Assembly (NCBI GenBank): GCA_003024785.1
Contig: PUQB01000217.1
Span: 12,501-76,500, forward strand
Direction of reading: 5' to 3'
From: Selaginella tamariscina
Taxonomy: Eukaryota; Streptophyta; Lycopodiopsida; Selaginellales; Selaginellaceae
DNA length: 64,000 bases
Shown here: one piece after another, positions 27,241-41,200 of the stretch
Position numbering within the stretch: the stretch's first letter is position 1
Layout: each line of letters opens with the position of its first letter
Notes under the pieces: model-generated
Told to the model about the DNA's origin: nothing
Seen by the model: the letters and a program-made list of their open reading frames with translations, nothing else
Database searches by the model: none
Made by a program: the position numbers and the translations under genes

Positions 27241-30200
27241 GTATCTATACACTATATATGTATGTACATACTTATAATGGGTATACATATATACTATTGT
27301 ACAGAGGATGTAATGTATATATCGCACATTATATTTAATTTGTATATAATATTCGTGCGCACACACACACACACACACTGTGGAAGTTTTCTATTAGATT
27401 CTGCTGAAGCCTTAGTGACTAGAACTGAACTTCTGTTTTTATTAAACTTAGTAAATTTGTTTGCGGGTTTAATACCCAGGGAAACCCAAGCGGGGATTTG
27501 ATGGGATAAAACGGAAATAATGGGGATTTGATGGGAAAAGTGGGAAGTAATCCTGAACACAGCCGCCATAGCTAGAATCCAGATAAACTAAGTTATAGCA
27601 TAGCAGATAAGTAAATAGTATTACTTAAATTTAATTTAGAATTAATCTAGTTTAATCTAGTCAACGTATTATATATTATTAAATGCGTTCAGATTAAATC
27701 TAGAAAATAATTACATTACAAACTTATAATACAAGTGCATTATGTATATATATATATGACACACGTGTGTGTTATGCATAAAACTTCTCTCTCTCACACA
27801 CACAATGTATGTATATACCACCAAATACCGTGGTAAAGATGCCAATGGTTGTCCTAGAACCTCTTGCAAGCCATCAAAGATAAATGCAATTCCTTATTAG
27901 TTATGCCAACTCCCTTATTAAAAACCCATAAGTCTAATGAAATAATCCAATATCCATATCCAAGATCTTATACTCTTAATTGGTTAAGTACATAGATAAT
28001 GCTCACCTTTATGAATTAAGATGTGTAATGATACATTGCCAGTGTTGTTTCTAGTTTATGATAAATAAGGACTCAATTACTAGACTTACAAAACATGAAC
28101 TTAAACAACTCTTTTTAAGCTCACAAAAAAGTATTGTACAAAAGGAGTTGTTAATTCATTAGGCACTATGTACTAATCATAAAGGTGTGATTTCAATGAT
28201 AAGGGTTGAAATCCTTACAATGGTTTTATTTAACAACATAAGTTTAAGTTTGTACTAATAAAAGAATAATGAATTTTTATTTGAATTAAGAATTCTCATT
28301 ATATATTTTATTTTATTATGTGATATAACCCTCCCTTCTTTTTTATTTATATAAGTGAGTGGAATGGTAACCTTTTTGTTAATGAAATGATGTCAAATGG
28401 TTAGAAATTTATTAGGGTTGGATTTGTAAAGAACCTAAATGGAAAATAAAAATTAAAAGAGAATTTTTTAAAAGATAAATTCTGACTTCATTTTACGTTG
28501 GGTTATGAATTGTTGACTTGATGGAGTTTTGAGGTTTTGAGTTTGTAATACTACAACGATTATTACAACTCAAATGCTGTTTTAGATGGCATTTTGAAGC
28601 ATATGCATAAGAAATTCTTATTCTGATCAGTTGTATAGTTGCGTGTCTAAGCGGTTCATTTGAAAGGTGTCTCAGTCCCGAACTTGAAAGTATCAGAAAT
28701 ATGTTAAGTGAGATAGGTTTTTGTGGGAAATTGAAAAGAGAAGTGGAGCTTTAATAGTTTTGTCTTATAAACATTGACATGTTGGGGCTTGACATTGATG
28801 GTCATGTGGATGAGCTTTATTGGATATAGTTTGCTAATTGATTTTCATGGAAGGGGCCATGAGTTAGCACAATTAATTATACTCACTGGGCCGCAGCAGC
28901 ATGGACGAGAATTATGTGTACGAAGTCGGTACTGTGTGTTAGTTATGAACTTCAAGTAGCAAACGTTATTGAATCGTCCTCAACTCTCATGGTCGAGGTT
29001 ATGGTCTTTTATATCCCTTTTGATGTTGAGTCTGGATTAGGAAAACTCTTTTGATTGCGCATACTAAAGAGGACTCAATCTTTGTTAATCTGTTAATACA
29101 GATGCAATTAACATGTAAACTAGTGGAAATATGGATGTTATGGTTACTAAATCTTTTAGGACTTAAGACAGATATTTTTGCAGTCTCAACTTTCTAAATG
29201 CTAAACGGTATTATGTTTAAGTAGACATTGTAAAATTTACGGTAGATACAATGTACATAAGGTTAAGGGCCATTTACATCACACATAAACTTATGAATAT
29301 TAACTAAATTTAATGTAATTATCTTCACATCAGATTAAATATTATATTAAATTTTGAGAGATAATGTAATATCATTTGTTAATGCAAATCTATTCACACC
29401 AATCAAACATTAAAATTAAAAAAATAATATTCTAATGTTTCTTTTAAAAATTAACATTAAGATTTCTTGATTAACTTAATGCCAAGACTTTAGGGTTTAC
29501 ATTAGGGTGGAAACGTGACATTGTAAATAGTGAGCATATATTTAAATTAAATTTTTAAATTAAATTGAAATTTTTAAATATTAAATATTATTTTAAATCT
29601 CAATTTGTGTGTGTGCATGTGTGTATGCGGAAACAAAGGAAAATTCAAAATTTACAATAAAATAATTTAATATTTAAATATAATAAATTAAACTTTTAAT
29701 ATAAAGTTAATGTAAAAGATATGTGAAAACACGTATATGTTAATAACTCTAATGTAATATGGTATAAAGTCATTTACATTACATTAAATTAAATTAGGTT
29801 ACATTAATTAAAATTTTAATGTTACGATTAACTAATGCTGGTGTGAAGATCAATGACATAAACTAATAACATTAAGTTAATAATAATTAATGTAATGTTC
29901 ACAACTTAATGTGTGGTGTGAATCAGCCTAACTTGCTCGCATGTGTCTTATGTGTGTGAGTTGTATGTATATTAACTCAGCACTAGTATTTAAATAAATA
30001 GCACACACGTGAATATATACACAACCCACACACATACATACACACATATATAGCACACTCCTTCCAAATAAATATCTAAAGCTTGCTTTATTATATTAAA
30101 ATTTTCATTATTAATATTTTAAATGAATTATATATCTCTGTATATGAATATTTATGTGAAATATACAATGTATTTAAACATGTCTAATAAGTTTAAATAT

Positions 30201-30459
30201 AAATATAGTTAAAATATCACAATAAAAAATAGCATGTGTTATTTGTATGACAAAATAAGATGGAGAAATACTGTTTTAAAACAAAAATCATATAAAATAT
30301 AACAAAACTGACTTGAAATTTAGTGAAGTGTGTTTCAAGGTAATATTAATTGTGTTTCAATTCTTTACGATGTTATGTGAAAGACATCTATTCAAATGCA
30401 CCAAAAACACACACCACATACCGTATCAAAGTATTTACGTATTCTCATTTATTTTATAC
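27240..30459. other. Intergenic region, partly microsatellite-poor
   Basis: No gene is supported. A minus-strand open frame at 27294-27569 has a Ser/Lys-rich, transit-peptide-like composition but no downstream exons. 27800-29270 is notably free of microsatellites, unlike most of the window, and may be inserted DNA of other origin; no transposon protein or terminal repeat is recognised. 29280-30460 is AT-rich. Confidence 0.5.
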
Positions 30460-31898
30460 TCATTTAGTCCTATACTCAGCAAGAACCTGACGGAGATGGT
30501 CACCTTGTTTCACCTTGCGTACTTGCAGCTGCGGCACCAGGTTGTCCAAGCCACAAGTCATTTTCCGGAAGAATGTCGGCCCCAAACTGTGCGCCGGGAG
30601 GCCACACATGCCTGTCGTTGAGCACTCGCGGGTACTTGGCGCCACCAACAGCTCCCGCCCATTCAAAATCGATTACCTTCACCTCCAGGCTTTCTTTGTT
30701 CACAACACATTTGACAGCCGTAAATCTCCGTGACGAAACCAGTCCATGCCCAAGTACAACCGCACGACGCACTTGCTGCGTCAATGCCTGAATGAAACCG
30801 GCGTCCTTCCTGTAGTCAGCACAAGCTGCTCAGCCGACACCCACGGGTCATCAAGATACTCCATCTGCAGCAGCTTCCAGCCATCGCCAACATCATCGAC
30901 CACGTCCAGCAGTTTCGGTGCTACACCTGCACCTTCCCAAGCCCGGTGAGCTTCCACACTGTACAACTTATCAACATACTTGGCAACAACTTTGTGCCCC
31001 TCGTCACGTGTGACCAAGAATATGTTCCTCCCCTGGAAAGGCTGGACCACACTCTTGAAGCCTCTGAGCAGCCAAGGAAGAGCAGATTCCCGAGGACATA
31101 TGCCTTTGTAAACTCACGAATCCCTCGCAAGACAGCTGCAGCTGCATACACGTTCTTCTGTGGTCCATAACAAAAACTCCAGGTAAGCGGCTCCATCCAA
31201 ACCGTGTCGCTGGGGGCATGGTAAAAGTAGGCAGACACTTGCATGTTGGGCCCGGAAAAGATACGAGCAAGCCATGCTGAGAGCGGTCGGGCCAGATCCC
31301 AGAACTTTTCCGACACAACCTTCGAATGTAGTCTGCCCCCTGAGTGTATGGCACCGGACACGCCAAGATGAGACTTGAAATCGAGTATAATCGCCACCGC
31401 CCAGGAAATCACAATGAAGGCATGAACTAGACGGTTCATGTAGGCTGAGAGGAGCTGCTGTATGTATTCCACACGATCCTCGTGCGGGTGACGTATTCCA
31501 CGGAGTTGAGATCCCTGAATAGTGCTAGTGCCACCACAAGGTCTTGCTTTTACCCCATCTACATTCGATGCAGTCTCGAGGAATTTGCCAAAATCCTTCT
31601 CAAGGATCGTAAGCGGAAACGGAGGGTCCATACCTTGAGGCCTGCCGCACAGGAACTTCGGGGGATCGCCTTGGAAGAGTGTGAAGTCTTTTGCCAGATC
31701 CGAGGGCACATTCCCGCGCTCATCCTTTTCTACTGAACAGGAGCTGGAATCATCTGGAAGTGAATAGATTCCTGGGATTGAACTGCTGCGGCGCTTCTTA
31801 AGGACATTAGCAGAACCACCTGACCCTGATTCTTTCTGGTCCGAGCCGCCTACTTCCTGGATTGCAGCTGCTGGTGCTCGCTTCCTCTGACGCCTCAT
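30460..31898 (-). pseudogene. Atypical protein-kinase-like gene (broken, intronless)
   Basis: A minus-strand, GC-richer, apparently intronless gene. The N-terminus is basic (MRRQRKRAPAAA). The C-terminal half has landmarks of a divergent kinase-like domain: a 'KVVAKYV' lysine strand, 'EGAGVAPKLL', 'LLQMEYLDD' and the metal-binding-like 'VKVIDFEWAGAVGGAKYP'. This pattern is known from expanded kinase-like families in fungi, oomycetes and some non-seed plants, sometimes with an N-terminal nuclease-like region as in Crinkler-type proteins; membership is inferred. The reading frame is interrupted several times, so it is treated as a fossil or as affected by sequence error. Telomere-like repeats lie about 40-70 bp upstream of its start. 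Confidence 0.55.
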
Positions 31899-31946
31899 CC
31901 CTAACCCTAAATGGCCTTTTTACATTTGAACTTTCAAATTAATTAG

Positions 31947-31968
31947 TTAGGGTTTAGGGTTTAGGGTT
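31947..31968 (-). promoter_or_regulatory. Telo-box repeats between divergent/adjacent gene starts
   Basis: Three consecutive TTAGGGTT/TTTAGGG units (31947-31968) about 50 bp upstream of the kinase-like gene start at 31898. A plant telo-box promoter role is plausible. Confidence 0.5.
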
Positions 31969-31974
31969 GCTCTA

Positions 31975-32713
31975 TGAATTGGCATCATTCGTCTCTGGCA
32001 GAAACAAGAACAACAAGTTTGTATTGTATATTTTCCCACATTATACATACTACAGAGGACTGTAATTTGCTAGTATTATATGTGCACATACATACATATA
32101 TGATACATGTGTATATTTTGATGTGGTATTTGTTAAGAAGTTAACCCAAACTATATACATATGTTGTGTGTGTGTAAGATTTTATATGACATTATAGAAC
32201 TAATATACACATCAGCCACAAGAATGTGTGCATAAAAGTCCATTAGGCAAGATGTATACCTGGTTAGTCAGCAGCGATGGATCGCTTATTAGCCGCTCAT
32301 TCACCTTCAAAAGCTGAACAACATGTGCATTTAATAAGACATCTTAACCTGTGCATGCGTATGTGTATACACACATACATACAAACTTGCGTGCGTGCAT
32401 GTCTGTTAAGTAGATACTTCACCTGATCACCATCACTCTACACAAAGACGAGTTTTCCTCTAGAAACCTTGCATCCTGCAAGGTCAATGTAATAATATAG
32501 TAATATGTAATGTTTTCATTGTGGGTGATATGTGTATATCACTAATGTATCACGCATGTAGTAATATAGCTTATTAGTATGTTATTTATGGTGTGTTTAC
32601 CCTCTTTCTTCTGCTATCCGCACGGTTATTCTTCCCCACGCCAAAGTCCACACGAATGCGTTGCTAGTCCTATAACACACAGACTAAAGACACAATCAAT
32701 AAGTGCGCACGCA

Positions 32714-32752
<39 letters not shown>

Positions 32753-32997
32753 TCACGTACCCATTGGCATCAATATAGATATAGTGATCCTTGAAGTCCT
32801 TGCCACCCACATCTGATGACCATAACATCTACATTAGTATATTCTATACACACACACACACACACACACATGCGTACGCACACATGAAATTATGTGAAAT
32901 CAAGCTTACTGAGAGCGCAATGGTGTGTATAATTGATCTCGTGAGCTCGAGGCGCCCTCAATGGGAGCTGCGCGCCATACCTGATTCAGGAACCCTA
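31975..32997 (-). CDS. Possible small intron-rich gene, unrecognised
   Basis: On the minus strand several short segments are bounded by plausible splice sites: about 32980-32912 (ATG GCG CGC..), 32820-32765 (reads VGGKDFKDHYIYIDANG), 32672-32598 (one frame reads VDFGVGKNNRADSRRKR), 32478-32424 (DARFLEENSSLCRVM), 32312-32262 (LLKVNERLISDPSLLTNQ) and a possible last piece near 32002-31975. The pieces look like real exons (charged, codon-like, separated by microsatellite introns), but I do not recognise the protein and the joins do not all keep frame. A telo-like 'aaccctaaacccctgttcc' sits at about 32990-33008. Confidence 0.35.
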
Positions 32998-33029
32998 AAC
33001 CCCTGTTCCAGGGTTTTAAATTAAATATT

Positions 33030-33175
33030 TAACTCTAAAGTTAGTAAACTCATGTATGACCAATATATAATATAATATATTCGAGCATTATGTTGGTATT
33101 TACTGTTATTAATATAATGTATAACATGGTTAAAAACTTATAGCTACATATACGGTGTTATAAGCAAGTGTATTC

Positions 33176-33213
<38 letters not shown>

Positions 33214-33600
33214 TGTCCTATATATATATATATGTATACATGTATATGTATCTATATATTTTGTATGTATGCAGCAACTAATATACTAATATTAATAAAT
33301 AATATATCCATAAATCGTATAACTGATATAATAAATATAGAATATTTTATTAATATTAGTATATTAGTTTCCTTGTATTAAATCAACCATTGAAACATGA
33401 TTAGAGCATGTTACGAGTCTTGTTAAAGTAATTTGCAAGTCAGCTTTTTAATATTATATAGATTCAATCACACAGTAATATTATGGTTTTTAAAAGTTGA
33501 TTTAATTATCTTAATCCCAATAATTAATATTTTATTTATTAAATTAAATTTGGTTCCGTTTTTAAACCCTGCTACATGGAATAAATAGCCAGTGCAACAA
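33030..33600. other. AT-rich intergenic region
   Basis: (GT)n at 33187-33212 and AT-rich sequence without coding signal. The part from about 33475 onward recurs inverted near 62160-62222 as the outer edge of the duplicated kinesin 5' segment. Confidence 0.6.
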
Positions 33601-33824
33601 ACGGACCCGACCGTTGGCGCCCCTAGTCCGGGCCGTCCGATTTCGGCATTTCAAACTTCACCGTCCGATTTTTGTACGTGTACGCTCTGTTCCTGCCAGG
33701 CGCAGATTTAGGGCTTTCAGTGTGTGTGTCCGCGCCTATACAATGTACGTACGCGATGGCGCTGGCGCACAGCGGCTATGGTATGATTCTGTTTTCTTTT
33801 TCATAGATTTCAGGTCGGAATCCT

Positions 33825-34008
33825 CTTGATTGATCGATTTCCAGGCTTAGATTGTTATTGATCGACTTGCAAGGTTTGATGCTAGCTTTTGATCGGTTTA
33901 TAAGGTTATATGTAGCTATTGATCAGTTCTATGGTTGCGATTGATCAATTTCCAAGGCTCTGTGATCAATTTCTAGCTTCTTAGGTCGCGATTGATTGAT
34001 TTCCTATC
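33825..34008 (+). repeat. Degenerate GATTGATC-type minisatellite in kinesin leader
   Basis: About seven loose copies of a 25-30 bp unit with core (A/G)TTGATC(G/A)(A/G)TTTC lie just upstream of the kinesin start codon. Cores are seen near 33829, 33860, 33890, 33916, 33939, 33963 and 33990. The array is preserved in the inverted copy at about 61845-62005. It is probably transcribed as 5' leader; TGATCA/TGATCG cores are near-palindromic. Confidence 0.65.
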
Positions 34009-34091
34009 AAAGAACAGAGAAATGCACACATTTGTATCTCAGATTCACACAGGAGTCGATAAAATACAGGTTTAGAACAGAGGAAAGCATC

Positions 34092-35767
34092 ATGCCGAAG
34101 GTTTCCCCTCTCAGGATGTTTATGGGGAGCACGAAGTCTCCAAAACCGCCAAATACGGAGGAAGAAGAACACAAACAGTCGTATGTAACAGGCACTCCCC
34201 GTAAGAAAGGAATGAGCTTTGCTACAGTGTATCCCCATTCAGAGAATATACCGGAAAATCTTCTTACGACCCCTGAAAAGAAGCTCAAGGCCAAGTTCTC
34301 ATGGTACCAGCGGCAAGTCAAGAATCTAGGTGCAGATCACGATACCCAAAGAACCATTCTCAAAAACCCACATCAGAGGTACGTGTGTGTGCAATCTTAT
34401 TATTGTACACCTAGTCTGATACATGTATGTTCTATAAATACACATTCATGATTTGGTTATTGTGTCTTAGACACGCCGAGTGTATGTTTTCACCCTGAAC
34501 ATACAATACGATTTAATTGTTGTGTTTATAGAACGCCTAGGAGTGCAAAAGTAGAACCTATACAAAGCCACTCTACTACAGCAAGTAGCAGTAATGCACA
34601 AGAAGCAAATGCAACTCCAAAGAGGAGCATTTCCAGGACTTTAAAGTACAGTGCAACGGCTTCTTTGGGATCGACGAATGCAACCCCACTGAGAATGCAG
34701 GTGAGTTCTAAAGCTACCAGCCAGCAGCATTTTGAGCTCGAGGAGGATAGCTCTTTCTGGTTAGAACACAGTGTTCAGGTATGTATGGTGTGAGTATGCA
34801 CGTGTGTTTGTTAAGACAGTGCTCTTCAGTATTTTATGAAAATATACACTTCATGATGTTTTCTCTATATTCCACGTATCCCATAATCATATCGGTGGAG
34901 CATATATATTAGAAACATTATTGTTTATGCTGTCATTTTACCAGGTGTTGATAAGAATTCGACCGCTAAATAGTCAGGAGATTGCAGCTCATGGACATGA
35001 TAGATGTATAAGACAAGACAGTGCACATAGCTTGACCTGGATTGGAAATCCTGATACCAGGTTTACGTTTGATCATGTGGCTTGTGAGAGTATTTCTCAG
35101 GTACTGTGTATTTATGTACACCATTATATATATAAATGTGTGTGTGTGTGTGCGCGTGCGTGTGCGCGCTGATTCGGCTACGATATGCAGGGGAGGCTGT
35201 TTAAAGTTGTTGGAATGCCAATGGTGGAGAATAGCATGCGGGGGTATAATAGCTGCATTTTTGCCTATGGTCAGGTACGTGATACATAGATTTGAGAGTA
35301 TATATTTATTCACACTTCAATGTGTGTGTATGCATGCATATTACAGTTGTGTAAGTATTTTGGTTTGAATCCTGCAGACTGGAAGTGGTAAAACATATAC
35401 CATGCTTGGGGACATAAATCAGAAGAGAAGTGAAGATCGTGGTCTTACACCCAGAGTTTTTGAGCGTCTTTTCGAGAGTATTCACAAGGTATTTATATCA
35501 CGTATATATAGAAGTGTTTATATGCGCATACGTTTTTTGATGTATATTATTCAGGAGGAAGAAGAACGCAGAAATGAGAAGCTGAAATTCACATGCAAAT
35601 GCTCGTTCCTGGAGATACATAACGAGCAAATTACAGATCTGTTAGAGCCCTCATTAACAAACTTACAAGTACGAGAGGATGCTAGAAGGGGTGTTTATGT
35701 TGAAAATCTTAGTGAGGTTGAGGTGGATTCTGTAGATGACGTCCTTGGACTTCTACTCCAGGTTTAT

Positions 35768-35815
<48 letters not shown>

Positions 35816-38262
35816 CGGAGATGTGGTATATCTGCATGTGTATAGATATATGTTTTCTCTGATATGCTTTTGAATTCAGGGAGCATCAAACAGGAAGGTA
35901 GCTGCTACAAATATGAATAGGGAGAGCAGTCGCTCACATAGTGTCTTGACATGCGTATAGAAAGTCAGGTGAGTACACAGGCATATACAAAGATATCATC
36001 GTATGTGTATATGTGCATGTACATGCGTACTTGCATGCATAATTATATTGACTGCGTGCAGTGGGAGCAAGAAGCTGTAAAGAATCGAAGATTTGGTAGA
36101 TTAAACTTAGTTGACTTAGCGGGTTCTGAAAGGTAAAAGTCTTATTTCGCTTATATACAACCAGTAAATGTATGTATATTTTATGTTTATAAAATTTATT
36201 GATGAAATATATATATCTGCAGGCAGAAGGCCACAGGTGCAGAAAGTGAGAGGCTTAAAGAGGCTGTAAATATCAACAAATCCTTGTCAACTCTCGGGTA
36301 TTGAGCTTAGTGTGTGTCCGTGTGTTATATACATTGAAAAAATTTATGTATACGTATATATATTGTAATATATAACAGGAAAAACTTCCAAAGTAATTGT
36401 GTTTTATTCCAGGCTGGTTATCATGGTTCTAGTTGATGTAGCTAATGGAAAGCAAAGACATGTACCATATCGTGATTCAAAGCTCACATATCTTCTACAG
36501 GTATTTTACACTCGTACCTAGATAAATACAATATATTCCCTTCTTTTTCAATGAAGGATTCGTTAGGAGGGAACTCGAAAACAATGGTCATAAGTACCGT
36601 TAGCCCTGCTGCCAGGTTTAACTCTCTCTCTCTCTCTCTCTTTGTAAGGCATACACACACTGATGTTTTTAATGCAGCTGCTCAATGGATACTTTAAGCA
36701 CGTTGAAGTTTGCACAAAGAGCGAAATTCATTTGCAACAATGTAATAGTTGTGTGCGTGTGCATGTGCGATATCACAAATCTAAATTCTCTTTGCGTGCA
36801 GGCTGTGGTGAATGAAGATAGTTCCCGTGATGTTAATATGCTACGAGAACAGATAAATAAACTGAAAGTAAGCTATCTTAATATACCACTATATACTTTC
36901 CAGAACCTATTTTTCAAAAACTTTATATTGTAGCTTTGAATTGTAGACTCATACACACATGCTCATGTATATGGTTTTGATACTTATGTGTACACAGGAA
37001 GAAGTGAACCGGTTGAGAAATCAATCAGGTACATGCTCGTCACCTTCATCTTTGGATGAACGCAACAGTGATATTACTCCTTCACAGAATGAAGACAAAA
37101 TGGTACATATGTGTAATGTGTATAGGTACATTTTTAAGTTCATATATGTCTGTATCTATTTTGCGTATACATGAAACGTTGTTTTCTTATATGTGATTTT
37201 TGCAGGGGCCTATACAGTCCAAAAGCAAAGACAGAGATCAGCAGGATGTTATCTGCTGAGTTTCAGAAGCTGAACCAACTGGTAATGTTCTAATATATAT
37301 TATATTTATTAAAATACACATGTATGTTTTTGTACACACACGTGAATACTTATATACATATATATAAACAACTTAAGCCGTGAAAATCCTTTGTAGAGGC
37401 AGTCTCTTGAAGCTGAACTTGAAACAAAGCCTTTTCAAAACGAGAGTTATCAAAAGAAACTTCAGGATGTCACTTAGAGAATGAGAAGCTTCGAAGGTCA
37501 GTCAAATTGTAAATTTTTGTGTACTTATACAGAAATGCTTGGTATAATGTAAGGTGATACTAAGAATTCCTTCAGTATATTGCATAATATAGCGCGCGCG
37601 AACTTAATCTAACTGTATCGCATGTAGGCAAATAGCAGAGCTCCAGACAGCTTTGCGTGAGCCCCATAAAGAGAGTGAAGCAAAAGAACAGGAGCTACGA
37701 AGGGTTGGTTTTCAATATAAATATCTATAAGTGCACACACACGTACATATTATGTGTAAATAATGTCTAACTATCTGATGCAGGAGATCGAAATTTTGGA
37801 GCACAAGCATTTAAAGAGCATGACCGACTTGGAGTGTCTCTTGAAAGAGGTAATGTGTGTGGTGGGAGTGGACACTTCTAGTATTATGCATTAGCGAATA
37901 CATTTCTGCTGGTGATACATTTCTGATTGATGTCTTTTGTTGTTATAGAGTGAAGAAAGCAGAATTTTACAAGCAACCACTATTAGGAATTTGGAAACAG
38001 CTTCAAATCAGTACTGTGCTGAAATTGAAGAACTTAAAGCCCAACTTACGGTAATAATATTTTTTGTGTATTTATGTATATCCCTGAAATTTCGTCTCGT
38101 TAGTCCGTGTATGCTAGAGACGTCACATACATTCTATGTATATGCTGTGTGTTTGTGCGAGCATGTGTGCGTGGTCTCTTGCTGACATGATGTTAAACAC
38201 GTATTACACAGTAAATATATATGTATGGCTTTTCCACTTCACCCGGGCAGATTGATAAAGCT

Positions 38263-38295
<33 letters not shown>

Positions 38296-41200
38296 TCATA
38301 TATTCTTATATTTTATACCTTGTAGGAAGCAAAAGACGTGCAAGAGCAAATGGAGAAGCAGCAGTTGTTTCTTATAGGTGAATTTGAGACAGTTTTAGAA
38401 GAGCATAAAAAAATAGCCGATAAGTTAGCAAAAACAGAGGCCAGAGAATGGAAAACTAAGGAACATATGCGTCTAGTCAATTGGGAGGTATAATACTCTT
38501 ACACACGTATATACACATCCATATGGTTATTATACATGTATATCAGGTATATAGACATAGATATTTTATAGGTGAAGAAAAAGAAGGAAGTACAGGACTT
38601 GGAAAGGGAGCTTGAAACGCGAGCTTCTGCAGAGAAACTTGTTGGCTATGTTGATGAGGAAGAGAACCATATTCTTGAAGAAAAACTTACAAAGGTTAGT
38701 TTGCATATGTACATCTATTTTGTGTACGTGCGTGTATGTCAACAAATTATACACGTTTTATACGTTTATCTACCTAAGTAGATTCTATCTTCGCTTACAC
38801 GACTTCTGTGGGTACGCGCGTCATCTATGTGTGTGTATGCATATATGTATTGATTTGTCGATGTATATTGATCTTCGTAACCCTGCTTCATTTAAAGAAT
38901 CCACATACATACGTATATAGAATACACACACATGTATACTGTATCCACATATGTTATAAATAAGCTTAAAAAAGATCTCTCTCTCTCGTGTTTGCGTTTG
39001 TATGCATGTATGTATGTATACATGAATAATCACATATTGATATGTTTTCTTTGTGTTTTAATTCTTTATGCTGTTGAAGGCATAGGTGTGCATACGCATA
39101 TATGTATACATATAAGCTTTACATTTATGTATGCATGTGCCTTTGTCACAGACGAGGAAGGAGTTGGAAGAAGCACATAGATTATACAAAGGAAAAGAAG
39201 AACTTGAGAGAAAAATGGAGGCTACTCGAGCAGAGGTCGAAGCAGAGACTGCAAATGCTCTTGCCTCCATGAACCACGAACTTGTTCTTTCAAAAGAAGA
39301 ATGCGAAGCCGCAAATCAACGACTTACACGCCTCATGGAGGTACGCACATAAACAGACAGATACATACATACATACATATCGCATATATATGGCACTCAT
39401 TTGTACATGCACATACATACATACATACATATGGCACTTATTTGTATATATTCAGGAGCTTGAGGAGGAAAAGCTTGAAAATAGGAGGCTAGCTGGTGCA
39501 TACGAAAGCTTGCTACAAGAGAAAGACATGGAAGTCCAGCAGCTTGTGGATTTCCTTGCTGAGGGAGACCAAGCTTTGGTTGAAGCAGCAAAAGAAATGG
39601 AGGACATCATCCATAAATCATTCCCAAAATACTTGGTAACTTTTGCTATATATAATTATCTGATATATATGCATGCACGTGTGTGTGTGTGTGTGTGTGT
39701 TTGTGTGCGTCATTATTAACTGTTTATACCAGGCAAATAATCCTATAGAAGTTCTTCAAGACAAACTGCAGCGAGCTCTTTGTATTGCAAAAGAGACTGA
39801 AAGGAAGGTGAAAGCACTAAGTGAGCAACAGCAGGATGAGACCAGTAAGTTTATATACACACGTATGCACGTGTGTGTTTAGTTGCGGTTGAAGTTTCTA
39901 TATATGTGTATACATATATACATAGATATATGAATACGTACACACTACTCAAATATATGTACAGGGGAGAAGTCTATAGAGTCGGATCAGAGAAAGCTTA
40001 GAGAAGCAGAAAAGAAGGCGTGTGCAGCTTTCACTGTAGTGAGGCATTTACAAGAGAAGCGTGAGTATAAATACACATACACGCACACATAACAATGTGT
40101 ACACGTGTTTGATGTTATGCACATTTAATAGATGAGAGTGAGTGGAAAATGGAGAAGGAAGAGCTGCTAACAGAGTTAACAGAAGCGAAGATCGAAGCAG
40201 CTGCAAAAAGCCGGGAAACAGCAACAGTACTTCAAAAAGTACGTTATATATTAAACTTTACATAGCTATGTATATGTAAGGTCTTTTCCCTTAATATGTG
40301 TATTTTTACTAATTACATTCTTTTTATTAGTTTAAGGAAAGTCAGCATATGTTAAAGGAAGCTGAGCAGTTACTAAATGCTTTGGTTAAGGCAAACGAGA
40401 ATGCGAAGACTGGTTTAAAAGATGAACTCAGGAAATCTCTTTCTGAGCCTCTGGACAAAGCCAAGAGTCACATGGAAATTGTCAAGCAGGTACGCACACG
40501 CCCACACAATCTGTTTACGTGAAATCAAATATATAGGTATCTCTTATGGAGTACAAACACACTTAATTTGTCTAATTGTTTTCTTATTACTAGGAAATTG
40601 GAACACTTGCGATAGACGTGGGAGATGCAATGGCAGACACAGAGAAAGAAGTGCGTGAAACAATGGGAAACATAGAGCATAACATGAAGGAAATAATGAC
40701 ATTTGTGTTCGGGTTTGGTGATGGCCTCCGTGAAGAATTCTCTGACTTAAGAAATAAGGTATTTATATAAAAACATATACCATTAAATAGTAACTCTATA
40801 AGTACATGCACGCTACACTATATATATTCATGTATATTATACATATTATAAGTATATTATCTTAAACCTATGACCTTGCACTGAAATTTCAATAATGATA
40901 TCTACGTGACCACATATATGTGTGTATAATTGTATATCACTAACTTGGTAAGATGAATGTTTAGATGTTTGAGATGACGGAGGAAGCGGATATTCTACTG
41001 GGACAAATGCGTAGAAAGAACGAGCTTGTTAAGGGACTAGAATACGATATTAGTATGTTACAAGAAGCATTTTCTGAGGCACATGAAAGAAAACTTGAGC
41101 TACAGGAAGAGAATAACAGGATGCAAGAGGAGGTACATCTCTCCCTCCTCTCTCTCTTTTACACACACATATAATAATTGGTACTCTTAGCTGGAGTCGA

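Noticed and set aside
28600-29100. Retroelement-like coding remnant in the microsatellite-poor stretch
   Set aside because: No recognisable polymerase, integrase or capsid motif, terminal repeats or primer site could be seen.
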